Positions 17,166-26,224 of a stretch of DNA of 64,000 nucleotides are shown here, one piece after another. The notes under the pieces are model-generated. The model saw nothing but the letters and a program-made list of their open reading frames with translations, ran no database searches and was not told where the DNA came from. Source of the stretch: Streptococcus sp. CF8_St5-11 (GTDB lineage: Bacteria; Bacillota; Bacilli; Lactobacillales; Streptococcaceae); NCBI RefSeq assembly GCF_024295625.1, contig NZ_JANCOJ010000003.1, forward strand, positions 62,001 through 126,000, in the 5' to 3' direction. The position numbers and the translations under genes were made by a program. How positions within the stretch are numbered: position 1 is the stretch's first letter; every line of letters begins with the position of its first letter.

Positions 17166-18437
17166 TCACTTTTTCTTAAATTGATCAATCTTCTCCTTGG
17201 TGGTTCCGAGAGCACGCTCGTACTTGCCATTTTCATTGGGAATAAAGTAGGAGGCGTGTTTGAGCTTGTCTGGCAGGTAGTCCTGATTGACCCAGTTGCC
17301 AGGGTAGTTGTGGGGGTATTTATAGTTTTGCGCATTTCCCAGTTCCTTGCTTCCGGCATAATGACCATCTCGGAGGTGGCGAGGAATAGGAAGGTTGCCA
17401 GAACTTCTAAGATCAGCTAGCGCCTTGTCCATGGCAACGTAGGCTGAGTTGGATTTAGGCGAAAGGGCTAGATCGATGACGATGTTGGCGATGAGAATGC
17501 GGGCCTCAGGAAAGCCGATGCGCTCAGCTGCTTGAAGGGCTGTTACGGTATGAATCTGCGCATCTGGATTGGCCAGACCGATATCCTCATAAGCGATGAC
17601 GGTCAAGCGACGAGCGAGGCTGGGTAGATCTCCGGCTTCGATCAAACGAGCGGCGTAGTGGAGACTAGCATCGACATCCGAACCACGGATAGATTTTTGC
17701 AGAGCAGAGAGTACATCGTAGTGGCCATCTCCATCTTTGTCCATGGTGATATAGCTGCGCTGGAGGCTGTTTTCCATGATCTCTAGCGTAATATGGCGAA
17801 TCCCTTCTGCATTTTCAGAGGTCGACAGCACCGCCAGATCGAGAGAATTAAAAGCAGAGCGAAGATCTCCATTGGTCGAGGTAGCGATGAAATCCAAAGC
17901 GTCCTCATCGAGAACGACAGGAAAGTCAAAGCCACGCTCGGGATCATCTAAGGCCGTTTTCAGAGCTTGCTTGACCTCCTCCGTCGTCAACGGTTCCAGC
18001 TCAAAGATCTGTACGCGGCTACGAATAGCGGGTGTGACAGAGAAAAAGGGATTTTCAGTTGTTGCACCGATCATGATGACCAGACCGCTTTCGAGCAAAG
18101 GCAGGAGAAAATCTTGCTTGGTTTTATCAAGGCGATGGATTTCGTCCAAAAGCAGGACCAAACCACCAGAAAATTTGGCTTCCTCTGCGATTTCTTGGAG
18201 GCGTTTTTTACTGTCAACCGTTGCATTAAAGGTCCGAAAGGCATACTTAGTCGTTCCTGCGATCGCAGAAGCAATACTGGTCTTTCCGATCCCCGGAGGT
18301 CCATAGAGAATCATAGAGGACAGACGATTGGCCTCGACCATGCGACGAATGATTTTGCCTTCTCCGACCAGGTGCTGTTGACCGATGACTTGATCGATCG
18401 TCCGTGGTCGCATACGGAGTGCGAGATTGTCGGGCAT
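17166..18437 (-). CDS. rarA: Replication-associated recombination protein RarA (MgsA)
   Basis: AAA+ ATPase of the RarA/MgsA/WRNIP1 family, 423 residues from MPDNLALRMRPRTIDQ. The start at 18437 follows an AAAGGAGAAGG ribosome site; a longer start at 18470 has none. Walker A GPPGIGKTS (~48-56), Walker B LLLDEIHR, sensor GATTENPFF, then the C-terminal tetramerisation domain. It acts at stalled replication forks with SSB. Encoded upstream of 6S RNA on the same strand. Confidence 0.95.
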   Translation of the reverse strand: MPDNLALRMRPRTIDQVIGQQHLVGEGKIIRRMVEANRLSSMILYGPPGIGKTSIASAIAGTTKYAFRTFNATVDSKKRLQEIAEEAKFSGGLVLLLDEIHRLDKTKQDFLLPLLESGLVIMIGATTENPFFSVTPAIRSRVQIFELEPLTTEEVKQALKTALDDPERGFDFPVVLDEDALDFIATSTNGDLRSAFNSLDLAVLSTSENAEGIRHITLEIMENSLQRSYITMDKDGDGHYDVLSALQKSIRGSDVDASLHYAARLIEAGDLPSLARRLTVIAYEDIGLANPDAQIHTVTALQAAERIGFPEARILIANIVIDLALSPKSNSAYVAMDKALADLRSSGNLPIPRHLRDGHYAGSKELGNAQNYKYPHNYPGNWVNQDYLPDKLKHASYFIPNENGKYERALGTTKEKIDQFKKK

Positions 18438-18551
18438 TTCCTTCTCCTTTCTAGCTTTGTCTCCTTTCAAAGAGGCGTTTTTTATGGTAAGATTGTAGTA
18501 ACTATTGTATCATATTCCGCTCTAAGAGTGGGAAATTAGAAAGAGGACGCT

Positions 18552-19022
18552 ATGTCTAAATACGGATTTTTGGATGTTTTAGAAGAGGAGATGGACAAGA
18601 TTTTTCCCTTTGATTTTGAGATCAATTGGGATAAGAAAAACCATGCGGTAGAAGTGGCTTTTCTCTTGGAAGCACAGAATACGGGAGGGGTTGCCCTGGT
18701 TGATGAAGCTGGCGAAGAATCTGATGAGGATATATTCTTTGAAGAAGCTGTTATCTTCTACAATCCAGCCAAGTCTCATGTGGAAGAAGATGCCTATTTA
18801 ACAGCGATTCCTTATGAGCCTAAAAAAGGCTTGTCACGTGAATTTCTAGCTTATTTTGCGACTTTCCTACGAGATACTGCTGAGTTGGCCTTGGATGAGC
18901 TCATGGATTTCTTGGCAGACGAAGAAGCAGAGAGCTTTGAGATCGTCTGGAACCAAGAAGTTTTTGAAGAAGGCAAAGTTGGCCTAGAAGAAAGCACCTT
19001 TTATCCTTATCCGAGATATTAG
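18552..19022 (+). CDS. DUF3013 family protein
   Basis: A 156-residue acidic protein (many Glu/Asp; ends TFYPYPRY) of the streptococcal DUF3013 family, function unknown. No signal peptide or membrane helix. It starts 115 bp from rarA, divergently, and is followed by a chain of small genes of unrelated type. Confidence 0.82.
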   Translation: MSKYGFLDVLEEEMDKIFPFDFEINWDKKNHAVEVAFLLEAQNTGGVALVDEAGEESDEDIFFEEAVIFYNPAKSHVEEDAYLTAIPYEPKKGLSREFLAYFATFLRDTAELALDELMDFLADEEAESFEIVWNQEVFEEGKVGLEESTFYPYPRY

Positions 19023-19075
19023 AAAAGATTCTAAGTGTTTTTTTGAATACTGGATTCAAGGAGAAGGGGAAAACT

Positions 19076-19618
19076 ATGCTAGAAAAAGTCAAACAGTTTT
19101 TCAGGAGAAGGTCAGATAAATCTGAGCAATCAGTTTGCATTCTGCCCCGCAATCGCTTTGCGAATTTAGATTTTGAGCGAGTATTGAAGTCAGGAACTCG
19201 TTGTTGTGTTGATGAAGATGGGCACTATGTTGAGGATTGTAAAATCACATTATTTGAATTTTCTATAGACTTTGCAGAATTTGAGTTCATAGGTGATTTC
19301 AAAATTGAGGAGGAAGATCAGTTTAAGCAACTATTAGCTCGTTTGAATAGTTTTGACAATGCCATTCAGTCCCATTTGGAAAGCGAGTTGCAACAACCCA
19401 TCCCTCAGTATGCTAAGGATCTAGGCTATACTCAGAAGAGGTGGGAGAAAACCTTTTACTTCCATCCTTGGATATTAAGTTTTGAGGAAAACCCGCCTAA
19501 TCTTCGCTATGTTGCAGATTATGTAAATGATGAGTTTACGGTTTATTTTGATAAAAAACATGGCAGATGGCAAGCATACTGGGATGCAGAGTGCCAAAAA
19601 GTAATCGAAGAAAGCTAG
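19076..19618 (+). CDS. Hypothetical protein
   Basis: Not recognised. 180 residues from MLEKVKQFFRRRSDKSE; the start at 19076 fits the AAGGAGAAGGGG ribosome site better than the ATG at 19043. A basic N-terminal stretch leads into a compact acidic domain with many aromatic residues (FYFHPWILSFEENPP, then RWQAYWDAE near the end). No signal peptide or membrane segment. It resembles small immunity-like or DUF2262-type proteins in composition only. Confidence 0.6.
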   Translation: MLEKVKQFFRRRSDKSEQSVCILPRNRFANLDFERVLKSGTRCCVDEDGHYVEDCKITLFEFSIDFAEFEFIGDFKIEEEDQFKQLLARLNSFDNAIQSHLESELQQPIPQYAKDLGYTQKRWEKTFYFHPWILSFEENPPNLRYVADYVNDEFTVYFDKKHGRWQAYWDAECQKVIEES

Positions 19619-19667
19619 CTCGTATTTTCCTAGAGAGTAATTGTTATCATAGAAAAGAGTAAATATC

Positions 19668-20102
19668 ATGGAATTATTGGATAGCAGAATGGATTTCCAA
19701 GGTTGCAAGATTGCCTTGATTTGTGGGGATAAGGTCTTGACTATCTTACGTGATGACAAGGACGATATCCCTTGTCCCAACATGTGGGAGTTGCCAGGTG
19801 GTGGTCGTGAAGGGGACGAGAGTCCTTTCGAGTGTGCAGCGCGTGAAGTTTATGAAGAATTAAATATCCAACTGTCCAAAGATGACATAATCTGGTCTCG
19901 ACTCTACCCCAGTATGCTAGATGAGAACAAGAAATCTGTCTTTTTAGTTGGGAAGTTGACGCAGGAACAGTTCGAAAGTATCATCTTTGGAGACGAGGGC
20001 CAGAGCTACAAATTAGTCAGCATTGAAGAGTTTTTGACGTCAGATCGGGTTGTACCTCAACTACAGGAAAGATTGAGGGATTATGTGGAGGAAAGTTTAT
20101 GA
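19668..20102 (+). CDS. NUDIX hydrolase
   Basis: A 144-residue NUDIX-fold hydrolase. The Nudix box runs from GGGREGDESPFECAAREVYE to ELNI (residues ~44-67), with the metal-binding REVYEE in place. Members cleave nucleoside diphosphates linked to another moiety; the exact substrate cannot be read. Overlaps the next gene by 4 bp (ATGA). Confidence 0.88.
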   Translation: MELLDSRMDFQGCKIALICGDKVLTILRDDKDDIPCPNMWELPGGGREGDESPFECAAREVYEELNIQLSKDDIIWSRLYPSMLDENKKSVFLVGKLTQEQFESIIFGDEGQSYKLVSIEEFLTSDRVVPQLQERLRDYVEESL

Positions 20103-20572
20103 TAAGACTTGAGAGAGCAGGAGCAGAAGATTTAGAAACGATTATTGCCATTCAAAGAGCTAGTTTTAAAGCAGTTTATGAAAAATACCAGGATGAATAT
20201 GATCCTTATTTAGAGGACCGTGAACGCATTAAGTGGAAACTAGTAGAGCGTCCCAATAGCTATTACTATTTTGTAAAAAAAGATGAAGAAAACATCGGAT
20301 TTTTACGAGTTCAGACCAATGAAGAGTTAACGAAAGCTTGGTTGGGGACCGCAGCAATTTTGCCCCAGTATCAAGGAAAAGGGTATGGTTCTGAAGGATT
20401 GCGCTTGCTAGAAGAGGAATTTTCAACCGTTTCACAATGGGATTTGTGTACGGTGTTACAGGATGCAGGCATGGTTACTTTTTACGAGAAAAACGGCTAT
20501 CGTCAAACCCATATCGAGCCTGAAAAAGAAGGCATGGATATGGTCTACATGAAAAAATTGATAGAGAAATAG
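20099..20572 (+). CDS. GNAT family N-acetyltransferase
   Basis: A 157-residue acetyltransferase. The acetyl-CoA loop is visible as LPQYQGKGYGSEGLRLLEEE (residues ~84-103), with the usual C-terminal FYEKNGYRQ motif. Acceptor substrate unknown. Translationally coupled to the NUDIX gene. Followed by a hairpin-rich spacer. Confidence 0.88.
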   Translation: MIRLERAGAEDLETIIAIQRASFKAVYEKYQDEYDPYLEDRERIKWKLVERPNSYYYFVKKDEENIGFLRVQTNEELTKAWLGTAAILPQYQGKGYGSEGLRLLEEEFSTVSQWDLCTVLQDAGMVTFYEKNGYRQTHIEPEKEGMDMVYMKKLIEK

Positions 20573-20579
20573 AAAGGAT

Positions 20580-20688
20580 GGTTCGGTTAAATTTCTAAAC
20601 TGAACCCGCCCTAAACACTGTGCCAAAAAGATAAACTTCTCTTAGACACAAACGTCTTCAGAGAGTTTCCTATTTTGGCTTTGTGTTT
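20580..20688. repeat. Hairpin-rich intergenic element before prmA
   Basis: A small hairpin (GGTTCGGTT/AACTGAACC, 20580-20606) is followed by a long interrupted palindrome (20613-20688) pairing AAACAC-GTGCCAAAA-AACTTCTCT-AGAC with GTCT-AGAGAGTT-TTTTGGC-GTGTTT. It is of the size of known streptococcal BOX/RUP-like repeats, but I cannot assign it to one. Confidence 0.5.
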
Positions 20689-20709
20689 TACGGGCTTGGT
20701 ATCTTAATG

Positions 20710-21660
20710 ATGGAAACATGGCAAGAGTTAAAAGTTACAGTCAAGCGTGAGGGAGAGGAACTAGTCTCTAATCTCTTGATCGAGTTAGGCGCCCAAGGTG
20801 TTGCGATTGAAGACAGTATGGACTATGTAGGAAATGTGGACCGCTTCGGTGAGATTTTCCCTGAAATTGAGCAGCAAGAAGAAATCGTGGTGACCGCCTA
20901 CTACCCGGAAACGGTTGATGTAGCAACAGTTGAAGCGGATTTGCAGGATCGCTTAGCAGAATTGACGGATTTTATGGATCTAGGAGAGGTCAAGATGGGC
21001 ACGACTGCCTTGGCTGAGGAAGACTGGGCCGACAACTGGAAGAAATACTATGAACCAGCTCGCATCACTCATGACTTGACCATCGTGCCGTCATGGACGG
21101 ACTATGAGGCGACTGCTGGAGAAAAGATTATCAAGCTGGATCCTGGTATGGCCTTTGGAACAGGAACTCACCCGACCACTAAGATGAGCCTCTTTGCCTT
21201 GGAGCAAGTCCTTCGTGGCGGGGAGACAGTGCTAGATGTGGGGACAGGATCAGGCGTCCTTTCTATTGCTAGCTCCCTTCTTGGTGCCAAGGAAATCTTT
21301 GCCTATGACTTGGATGATGTAGCGGTTCGCGTCGCTCAGGAAAATATTGAACTCAACCCGGGAATGGAAAACATCCATGTAGCTCCAGGCGATTTGCTGA
21401 AAGGCGTGGAGATTGAGGCAGATGTCATCGTGGCCAATATCTTGGCGGATATTCTTATCCATCTGACAGAGGATGCTTATCGCTTGGTCAAGGACGAAGG
21501 TTATCTGATCATGAGTGGCATTATCAAGGACAAGTGGGACATGGTGCGTGAGTCGGCTGAGTCAGCTGGATTTTTCCTTGAAACCCACATGATCCAAGGG
21601 GAATGGAATGCCTGCGTCTTCAAGAAGACCAAGGATGTCTCCGGTGTGATTGGAGGCTAG
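20710..21660 (+). CDS. prmA: Ribosomal protein L11 methyltransferase
   Basis: SAM-dependent methyltransferase that trimethylates ribosomal protein L11, 316 residues from [16 protein letters not shown]. That is the family start; a 9-codon longer frame begins upstream without a ribosome site. Motif I is [14 protein letters not shown] (residues ~178-191), and the catalytic-region NILADI follows. rsmE starts 1 bp after its stop. Confidence 0.95.
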   Translation: METWQELKVTVKREGEELVSNLLIELGAQGVAIEDSMDYVGNVDRFGEIFPEIEQQEEIVVTAYYPETVDVATVEADLQDRLAELTDFMDLGEVKMGTTALAEEDWADNWKKYYEPARITHDLTIVPSWTDYEATAGEKIIKLDPGMAFGTGTHPTTKMSLFALEQVLRGGETVLDVGTGSGVLSIASSLLGAKEIFAYDLDDVAVRVAQENIELNPGMENIHVAPGDLLKGVEIEADVIVANILADILIHLTEDAYRLVKDEGYLIMSGIIKDKWDMVRESAESAGFFLETHMIQGEWNACVFKKTKDVSGVIGG

Positions 21661-21661
21661 C

Positions 21662-22405
21662 ATGCAGCAGTATTTTGTAAAAGGTTTGGCTAGCTCACCT
21701 GTTACCATTGAGGACAAGGAGACCAGCAAGCACATGTTTCAGGTCATGCGCTTAAAAGAAGATGATGAGGTGACTTTGGTCTTTGATGATGGGATCAAGC
21801 GCTTGGCGCGCGTGGTCAATGTAGAAGCCCGTCAGTTGGAGCTAATCGAAGAATTAGTTGACAATGTGGAACTGCCAGTCCAAGTGACCATCGCATCAGG
21901 CTTTCCCAAGGGAGACAAGCTCGAGTTCATCACTCAGAAAGTAACCGAACTCGGTGCTAGCCAGATCTGGGCCTTCCCTGCAGACTGGTCCGTTGCCAAG
22001 TGGGACGGCAAGAAATTGGGTAAAAAGGTCGAGAAACTAGAAAAAATCGCCCTTGGAGCAGCCGAGCAAAGCAAGCGGAATTTGGTCCCAAGCATTACCC
22101 TTTTTGAGAAAAAGGCAGACTTTCTGGCTCAGTTAGAACAGTTTGATCGGATCGTGGTGGCTTATGAAGAGTCGGCTAAAGAAGGAGAGGCAGCAGCTTT
22201 ACTTCAGTCTCTGACCGGATTGGAAGCTGGAAGCAAATTGCTCTTTATCTTTGGGCCAGAGGGAGGCCTCTCCCCTGCAGAAATTGAAAGTTTTACAGTT
22301 AAAGGAGCCATTCTTGCAGGACTTGGTCCTCGCATCCTGCGAGCAGAAACAGCGCCACTCTACGCCCTCAGCGCCGTGAGTGTTGTCACAGAATTAATGA
22401 ACTAA
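21662..22405 (+). CDS. rsmE: 16S rRNA (uracil1498-N3)-methyltransferase
   Basis: A 247-residue RsmE of the SPOUT class. The start at 21662 (MQQYFVKG) uses GGAGG inside the end of prmA. The C-terminal knot carries GPEGGLSP and LGPRILRAETAPLYALS, the SAM-binding signature. It methylates N3 of U1498 in 16S rRNA. Co-transcribed with prmA and ended by a strong terminator. Confidence 0.95.
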   Translation: MQQYFVKGLASSPVTIEDKETSKHMFQVMRLKEDDEVTLVFDDGIKRLARVVNVEARQLELIEELVDNVELPVQVTIASGFPKGDKLEFITQKVTELGASQIWAFPADWSVAKWDGKKLGKKVEKLEKIALGAAEQSKRNLVPSITLFEKKADFLAQLEQFDRIVVAYEESAKEGEAAALLQSLTGLEAGSKLLFIFGPEGGLSPAEIESFTVKGAILAGLGPRILRAETAPLYALSAVSVVTELMN

Positions 22406-22437
22406 CGAAGTGAAGGAATCGCTTCGTTAGTTTTTTT
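22400..22437 (+). terminator. Terminator after rsmE
   Basis: AACTAACGAAG and CTTCGTTAG form the stem, followed by seven T. Confidence 0.88.
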
Positions 22438-22567
22438 ACAAGAATGATGAAAGCAAGGTGGATCCCAGAATGATCTTCGAGAAGTATCCGTATATTAAAG
22501 TAGCTTCATTGGTTCCCATCTGCTTCTAAAAGTGTTAAAATAGTATCCAAGAAACTGGAGAAAATAC

Positions 22568-24787
22568 ATGCCGAAAGAAGAGAATTTAACAGGGGACCAA
22601 GTCGTTGCCCTTACAAAAAAATATTTATCACCTGAAGATGTTGCTTTTGTACAAAAGGCTTTGGTCTATGCGGTTGATTGCCATAATGGGCAATTCCGTC
22701 AGTCTGGCGAGCCTTATATCATCCACCCAATTCAAGTAGCAGGGATCCTTGCCAAGCTGAAACTGGATGCTGTGACGGTCGCCTGCGGCTTTTTGCATGA
22801 TGTCGTGGAAGATACGGATGCGACTTTAGATGATCTTGAGCGTGAATTTGGTCATGATGTGCGCGTGATTGTCGATGGGGTGACCAAGCTCGGGAAGGTC
22901 AAGTACAAGTCCCATGAAGAGCAGTTGGCGGAAAACCATCGCAAGATGCTCATGGCCATGTCTCAAGATATTCGTGTCATTTTGGTCAAATTGGCAGACC
23001 GCTTGCATAATATGCGTACCCTCAAGCATTTGCGCAAGGATAAGCAAGAGCGCATTTCGCGTGAGACCATGGAGATCTATGCGCCACTCGCCCACCGTCT
23101 CGGGATTTCCAGCGTCAAATGGGAACTGGAGGATTTGTCTTTCCGTTATTTGAATGAGACAGAATTCTACAAGATTTCTCATATGATGAAGGAAAAACGT
23201 CGCGAGCGAGAAGAGTTGGTCGAAGAGGTTGTCCACAAGATCGAGACCTATGCTGGGGAACGCCATCTGCATGGGAAAATTTATGGTCGACCAAAGCATA
23301 TCTATTCGATCTATCGCAAAATGCAGGATAAGAAGAAACGCTTCGATGAAATCTATGACTTGATTGCCATCCGCTGCATCCTGGACACTCCAAGTGATGT
23401 TTATGCCATGCTGGGCTATATCCATGAGCTCTGGAAGCCAATGCCGGGTCGATTTAAGGACTATATTGCCAACCGGAAGGCCAATGGCTATCAGTCCATC
23501 CATACGACTGTATACGGCCCTAAAGGACCGATTGAGTTCCAGATCCGAACCAAGGAAATGCATGAGGTTGCTGAGTACGGGGTTGCGGCTCACTGGGCCT
23601 ATAAAAAAGGGATCAAGGGTCAAGTTAACAGCAAGGAATCGGCTATTGGGATGAACTGGATCAAGGAGATGATGGAACTCCAAGACCAGTCAGGCGATGC
23701 CAAAGAATTTGTTGAAAATGTAAAAGAAGACATCCTGGCAGAAGAGATTTACGTCTTCACACCAGATGGAACCGTGCGCTCGCTTCCGAAAGATTCTGGG
23801 CCGATCGATTTTGCCTATGAAATCCACACCAAGGTTGGGGAAAAAGCGATTGGTGCCAAGGTCAACGGCCGGATGGTGCCCCTTAATACCAAACTTCGGA
23901 CGGGAGACCAGGTGGAGATTATCACCAATGCCAACTCCTTTGGTCCGAGCCGTGACTGGCTGACCCTTGTTAAAACTAGCAAGGCGCGTAACAAGATCCG
24001 TCAGTTCTTTAAAAATCAAGATAAGGAATTATCGATTAACCGGGGTCGGGACCTCTTGATGGCCCAATTCCACGAGCATGACTTGGTAGCCAATAAGTTC
24101 ATGGACAAAAAGCACATGGACAAAGTGCTACAAAAATCAAGTTACAAGACAGAAGAAGCCTTGTTTGCGGCGATTGGTTTTGGAGAGATTGGGGCTATTA
24201 CCATCTTTAACCGCTTGACGGAGGATGAACGCCGGGAAGAAGAACGGGCTAAGGCACGCGCAGAAGCAGAAGAGCTAGTCAAAGGTGGCGAGGTCAAGGT
24301 TGAAAATAAAAAAGACACCTTGAAGGTCCGTCACGAAGGTGGCGTGGTCATCCAAGGCGCTTCTGGGCTCTTGATTCGGATTGCTAAGTGCTGTAACCCA
24401 GTTCCAGGCGATGAAATCGTTGGCTACATCACCAAAGGACGCGGTGTTGCGATTCACCGTCGAGACTGTATGAATCTTCGTGCTCAAGACAACTACGAGC
24501 AACGCTTGATTGATGTAGAATGGGAAGATAACAACACGACCAAAGACTATATCGCCCACATCGATATTTACGGACTCAACCGTGCCGGACTTCTTAACGA
24601 TGTACTCCAAGTCCTCTCCAATACAGCTAAGATGATCTCAACTGTCAATGCTCAACCAACCAAAGACATGAAATTTGCCAATATCCATATTTCCTTTGGG
24701 ATTCCGAACCTATCGATGTTGACAACGGTTGTGGATAAGATTAAGAGTGTGCCGGAGGTGTACTCTGTTAAGCGTACTAACGGCTAG
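22568..24787 (+). CDS. rel: Bifunctional (p)ppGpp synthetase/hydrolase (Rel)
   Basis: RelA/SpoT homologue, 739 residues, controlling the stringent response. N-terminal HD hydrolase domain (FLHDVVEDTDA ~78-88), synthetase domain (YKDYIANRKANGYQSIHT region ~300-318), TGS domain (~390-450, VFTPDGTVRSLP), a Cys-rich conserved-cysteine region (AKCCNPVPGDEIVGYIT ~617-633) and a C-terminal ACT domain. All catalytic motifs look intact. dtd lies downstream, the usual rel-dtd order. Confidence 0.97.
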   Translation: MPKEENLTGDQVVALTKKYLSPEDVAFVQKALVYAVDCHNGQFRQSGEPYIIHPIQVAGILAKLKLDAVTVACGFLHDVVEDTDATLDDLEREFGHDVRVIVDGVTKLGKVKYKSHEEQLAENHRKMLMAMSQDIRVILVKLADRLHNMRTLKHLRKDKQERISRETMEIYAPLAHRLGISSVKWELEDLSFRYLNETEFYKISHMMKEKRREREELVEEVVHKIETYAGERHLHGKIYGRPKHIYSIYRKMQDKKKRFDEIYDLIAIRCILDTPSDVYAMLGYIHELWKPMPGRFKDYIANRKANGYQSIHTTVYGPKGPIEFQIRTKEMHEVAEYGVAAHWAYKKGIKGQVNSKESAIGMNWIKEMMELQDQSGDAKEFVENVKEDILAEEIYVFTPDGTVRSLPKDSGPIDFAYEIHTKVGEKAIGAKVNGRMVPLNTKLRTGDQVEIITNANSFGPSRDWLTLVKTSKARNKIRQFFKNQDKELSINRGRDLLMAQFHEHDLVANKFMDKKHMDKVLQKSSYKTEEALFAAIGFGEIGAITIFNRLTEDERREEERAKARAEAEELVKGGEVKVENKKDTLKVRHEGGVVIQGASGLLIRIAKCCNPVPGDEIVGYITKGRGVAIHRRDCMNLRAQDNYEQRLIDVEWEDNNTTKDYIAHIDIYGLNRAGLLNDVLQVLSNTAKMISTVNAQPTKDMKFANIHISFGIPNLSMLTTVVDKIKSVPEVYSVKRTNG

Positions 24788-24789
24788 TC

Positions 24790-24887
24790 GGCTGCTCAGT
24801 TATCTTTTATTGCTTCGTTAGCTCGCTTCGCCGTACTTCAGTACTGTCTTCGTCTTGCTGCCTTGCTCTAAAAGCAACTGAACAGCC
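24790..24887. repeat. Small repeat with terminal inverted repeats between rel and dtd
   Basis: GGCTGCTCAGTT (24790-24801) and AACTGAACAGCC (24876-24887) are 12-bp inverted ends with one mismatch, enclosing TTCG-rich sequence (GCTTCGTTAGCTCGCTTCGC) that looks like a dispersed streptococcal repeat. The remaining ~90 bp to dtd show no gene. Confidence 0.55.
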
Positions 24888-24980
24888 TTTGGTTTTCGGA
24901 TAGTCTGCCTGCGTCTAAAGTCGATGTTCTTTGAAGCTTAGCGGTGACTGCCCAATAGATTGTATAAATAGGATAATAAG

Positions 24981-25424
24981 ATGAAATTAGTGATTCAACG
25001 GGTCAAAAGTGCCTCGGTTTCTATTGATGGTCAAGTCTATAGTCAGATTCAGGATGGGCTTCTGCTCTTAGTGGGAGTGGGGCCTGAGGATGACCAGAAG
25101 GATTTGGAATACGCGGTACGAAAGGTCACGCAAATGCGGATTTTCTCGGATGAAGAAGGGAAGATGAATTTATCTGTTAAGGATATTCAAGGAGAAATCC
25201 TTTCTGTTTCCCAGTTTACCCTCTTTGCCCAGACAAAAAAAGGCAATCGTCCGGCCTTTATTGGGGCAGCCAATCCAGAGATGGCCAGCCAGCTCTATGA
25301 TGATTTTAATGATTTGTTGGAAAAGGAAGTTCCTGTTAAACGAGGTGTCTTCGCTGCAGATATGGCAATCGAACTCATCAATGATGGCCCGGTGACCATT
25401 ATCCTAGATACGAAAAATCCATAG
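24981..25424 (+). CDS. dtd: D-aminoacyl-tRNA deacylase
   Basis: DTD, 147 residues, removes D-amino acids mischarged on tRNA. Both family motifs are present: [15 protein letters not shown] (residues ~76-90) and [11 protein letters not shown] (~133-143), whose Gly-Pro forms the chirality-proofreading site. Downstream of rel as in many Firmicutes. Confidence 0.95.
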   Translation: MKLVIQRVKSASVSIDGQVYSQIQDGLLLLVGVGPEDDQKDLEYAVRKVTQMRIFSDEEGKMNLSVKDIQGEILSVSQFTLFAQTKKGNRPAFIGAANPEMASQLYDDFNDLLEKEVPVKRGVFAADMAIELINDGPVTIILDTKNP

Positions 25425-25430
25425 AAAGTA

Positions 25431-25464
25431 AAAAACATGCCCTTGATTAAAGGGCATGTTTTTC
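25431..25464. terminator. Bidirectional terminator between dtd and the Mn regulator
   Basis: AACATGCCCTT and AAGGGCATGTT, flanked by A on the left and T on the right, serve both converging genes. Confidence 0.85.
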
Positions 25465-26100
25465 TATGTAAAGTTGTTGGGCGATCACTTGATTCATAGA
25501 AATCTCTTGCCCGTGGATAGCTAAATGATAGAGGCCAGTGTAATCGTCATAGCCTTTGAAGAGAATGTCATCTCCAATGGTCAGCTGGATTTGATCTAAA
25601 AAATTAAGCAATTCAAAGTTATCTTGGACTCTTCGCAAACGATAGGTTCCCGGTTCGCTGACATCGCTCAAACGATCCTGGTAAGCCTCGATGAGAAGTT
25701 GTCCTTTGGGTGGAATTGTCCCACCGTGAGGACAGGTTTTTGGATTTCCAAGCATGTAATCAAGCTTGTCAATGAAATGTTCAGAAACGGTATGTTCGAG
25801 GACTTCTGCCTCTTCGTGGACTTCCTCGGTGGTATAGTCAAGGTTCTTCAGAAGGAATACTTCGATTAAGCGGTGCTTGCGGTAGAGATCAGAGACCAAT
25901 TGCGAGCCTAGATCTGTTAGCAAATACCCACGAGACTTGTCCTTCACCAAGAGCCCCTCTGAGATCATGCGCTTGATCATCTCGGTCACAGCGGGTGGAG
26001 AGACCTGCATGCGACTGGCAATTTCTTTATTACTGATTTTTTCTACTTCTGTGCCAATTTCGTAAATGCACTTGAGGTAATCTTCTTTGTTTGGTGTCAT
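25447..26100 (-). CDS. scaR: DtxR/MntR-family manganese-dependent repressor (ScaR/PsaR/SloR type)
   Basis: A 217-residue metalloregulator: N-terminal winged helix (KISNKEIASRMQVSPPAVTEMIKRM, residues ~20-44, recognition helix), dimerisation/metal domain (EVLEHTVSEHFIDKLDYMLG ~100-119, NPKTCPHGGTIP) and C-terminal FeoA-like SH3 domain. The orthologues ScaR, PsaR and SloR repress the Mn transporter operon when Mn is plentiful. A matching operator is seen at 30408-30429 before fimC. Divergent from the DUF3114 gene. Confidence 0.93.
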   Translation of the reverse strand: MTPNKEDYLKCIYEIGTEVEKISNKEIASRMQVSPPAVTEMIKRMISEGLLVKDKSRGYLLTDLGSQLVSDLYRKHRLIEVFLLKNLDYTTEEVHEEAEVLEHTVSEHFIDKLDYMLGNPKTCPHGGTIPPKGQLLIEAYQDRLSDVSEPGTYRLRRVQDNFELLNFLDQIQLTIGDDILFKGYDDYTGLYHLAIHGQEISMNQVIAQQLYIEKHAL

Positions 26101-26224
26101 GCTTTCCTCTTTTCTTCGCTCACTTCTAGTATATCAAAAAAATCCTCAAAAACGCTAGTGGAGTAATGAGAATTGTCTCAAGCTCCAAAAGATGGTAGTA
26201 TAGTAGCATAGAAAGGACGGCATT

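Noticed and set aside
22826..23683. Long minus-strand open frame inside rel
   Set aside because: It is antisense to the intact rel gene, lacks a ribosome site and has atypical composition: a shadow frame. The same applies to antisense frames within leuS (37759-38604) and clpL (60985-61602).
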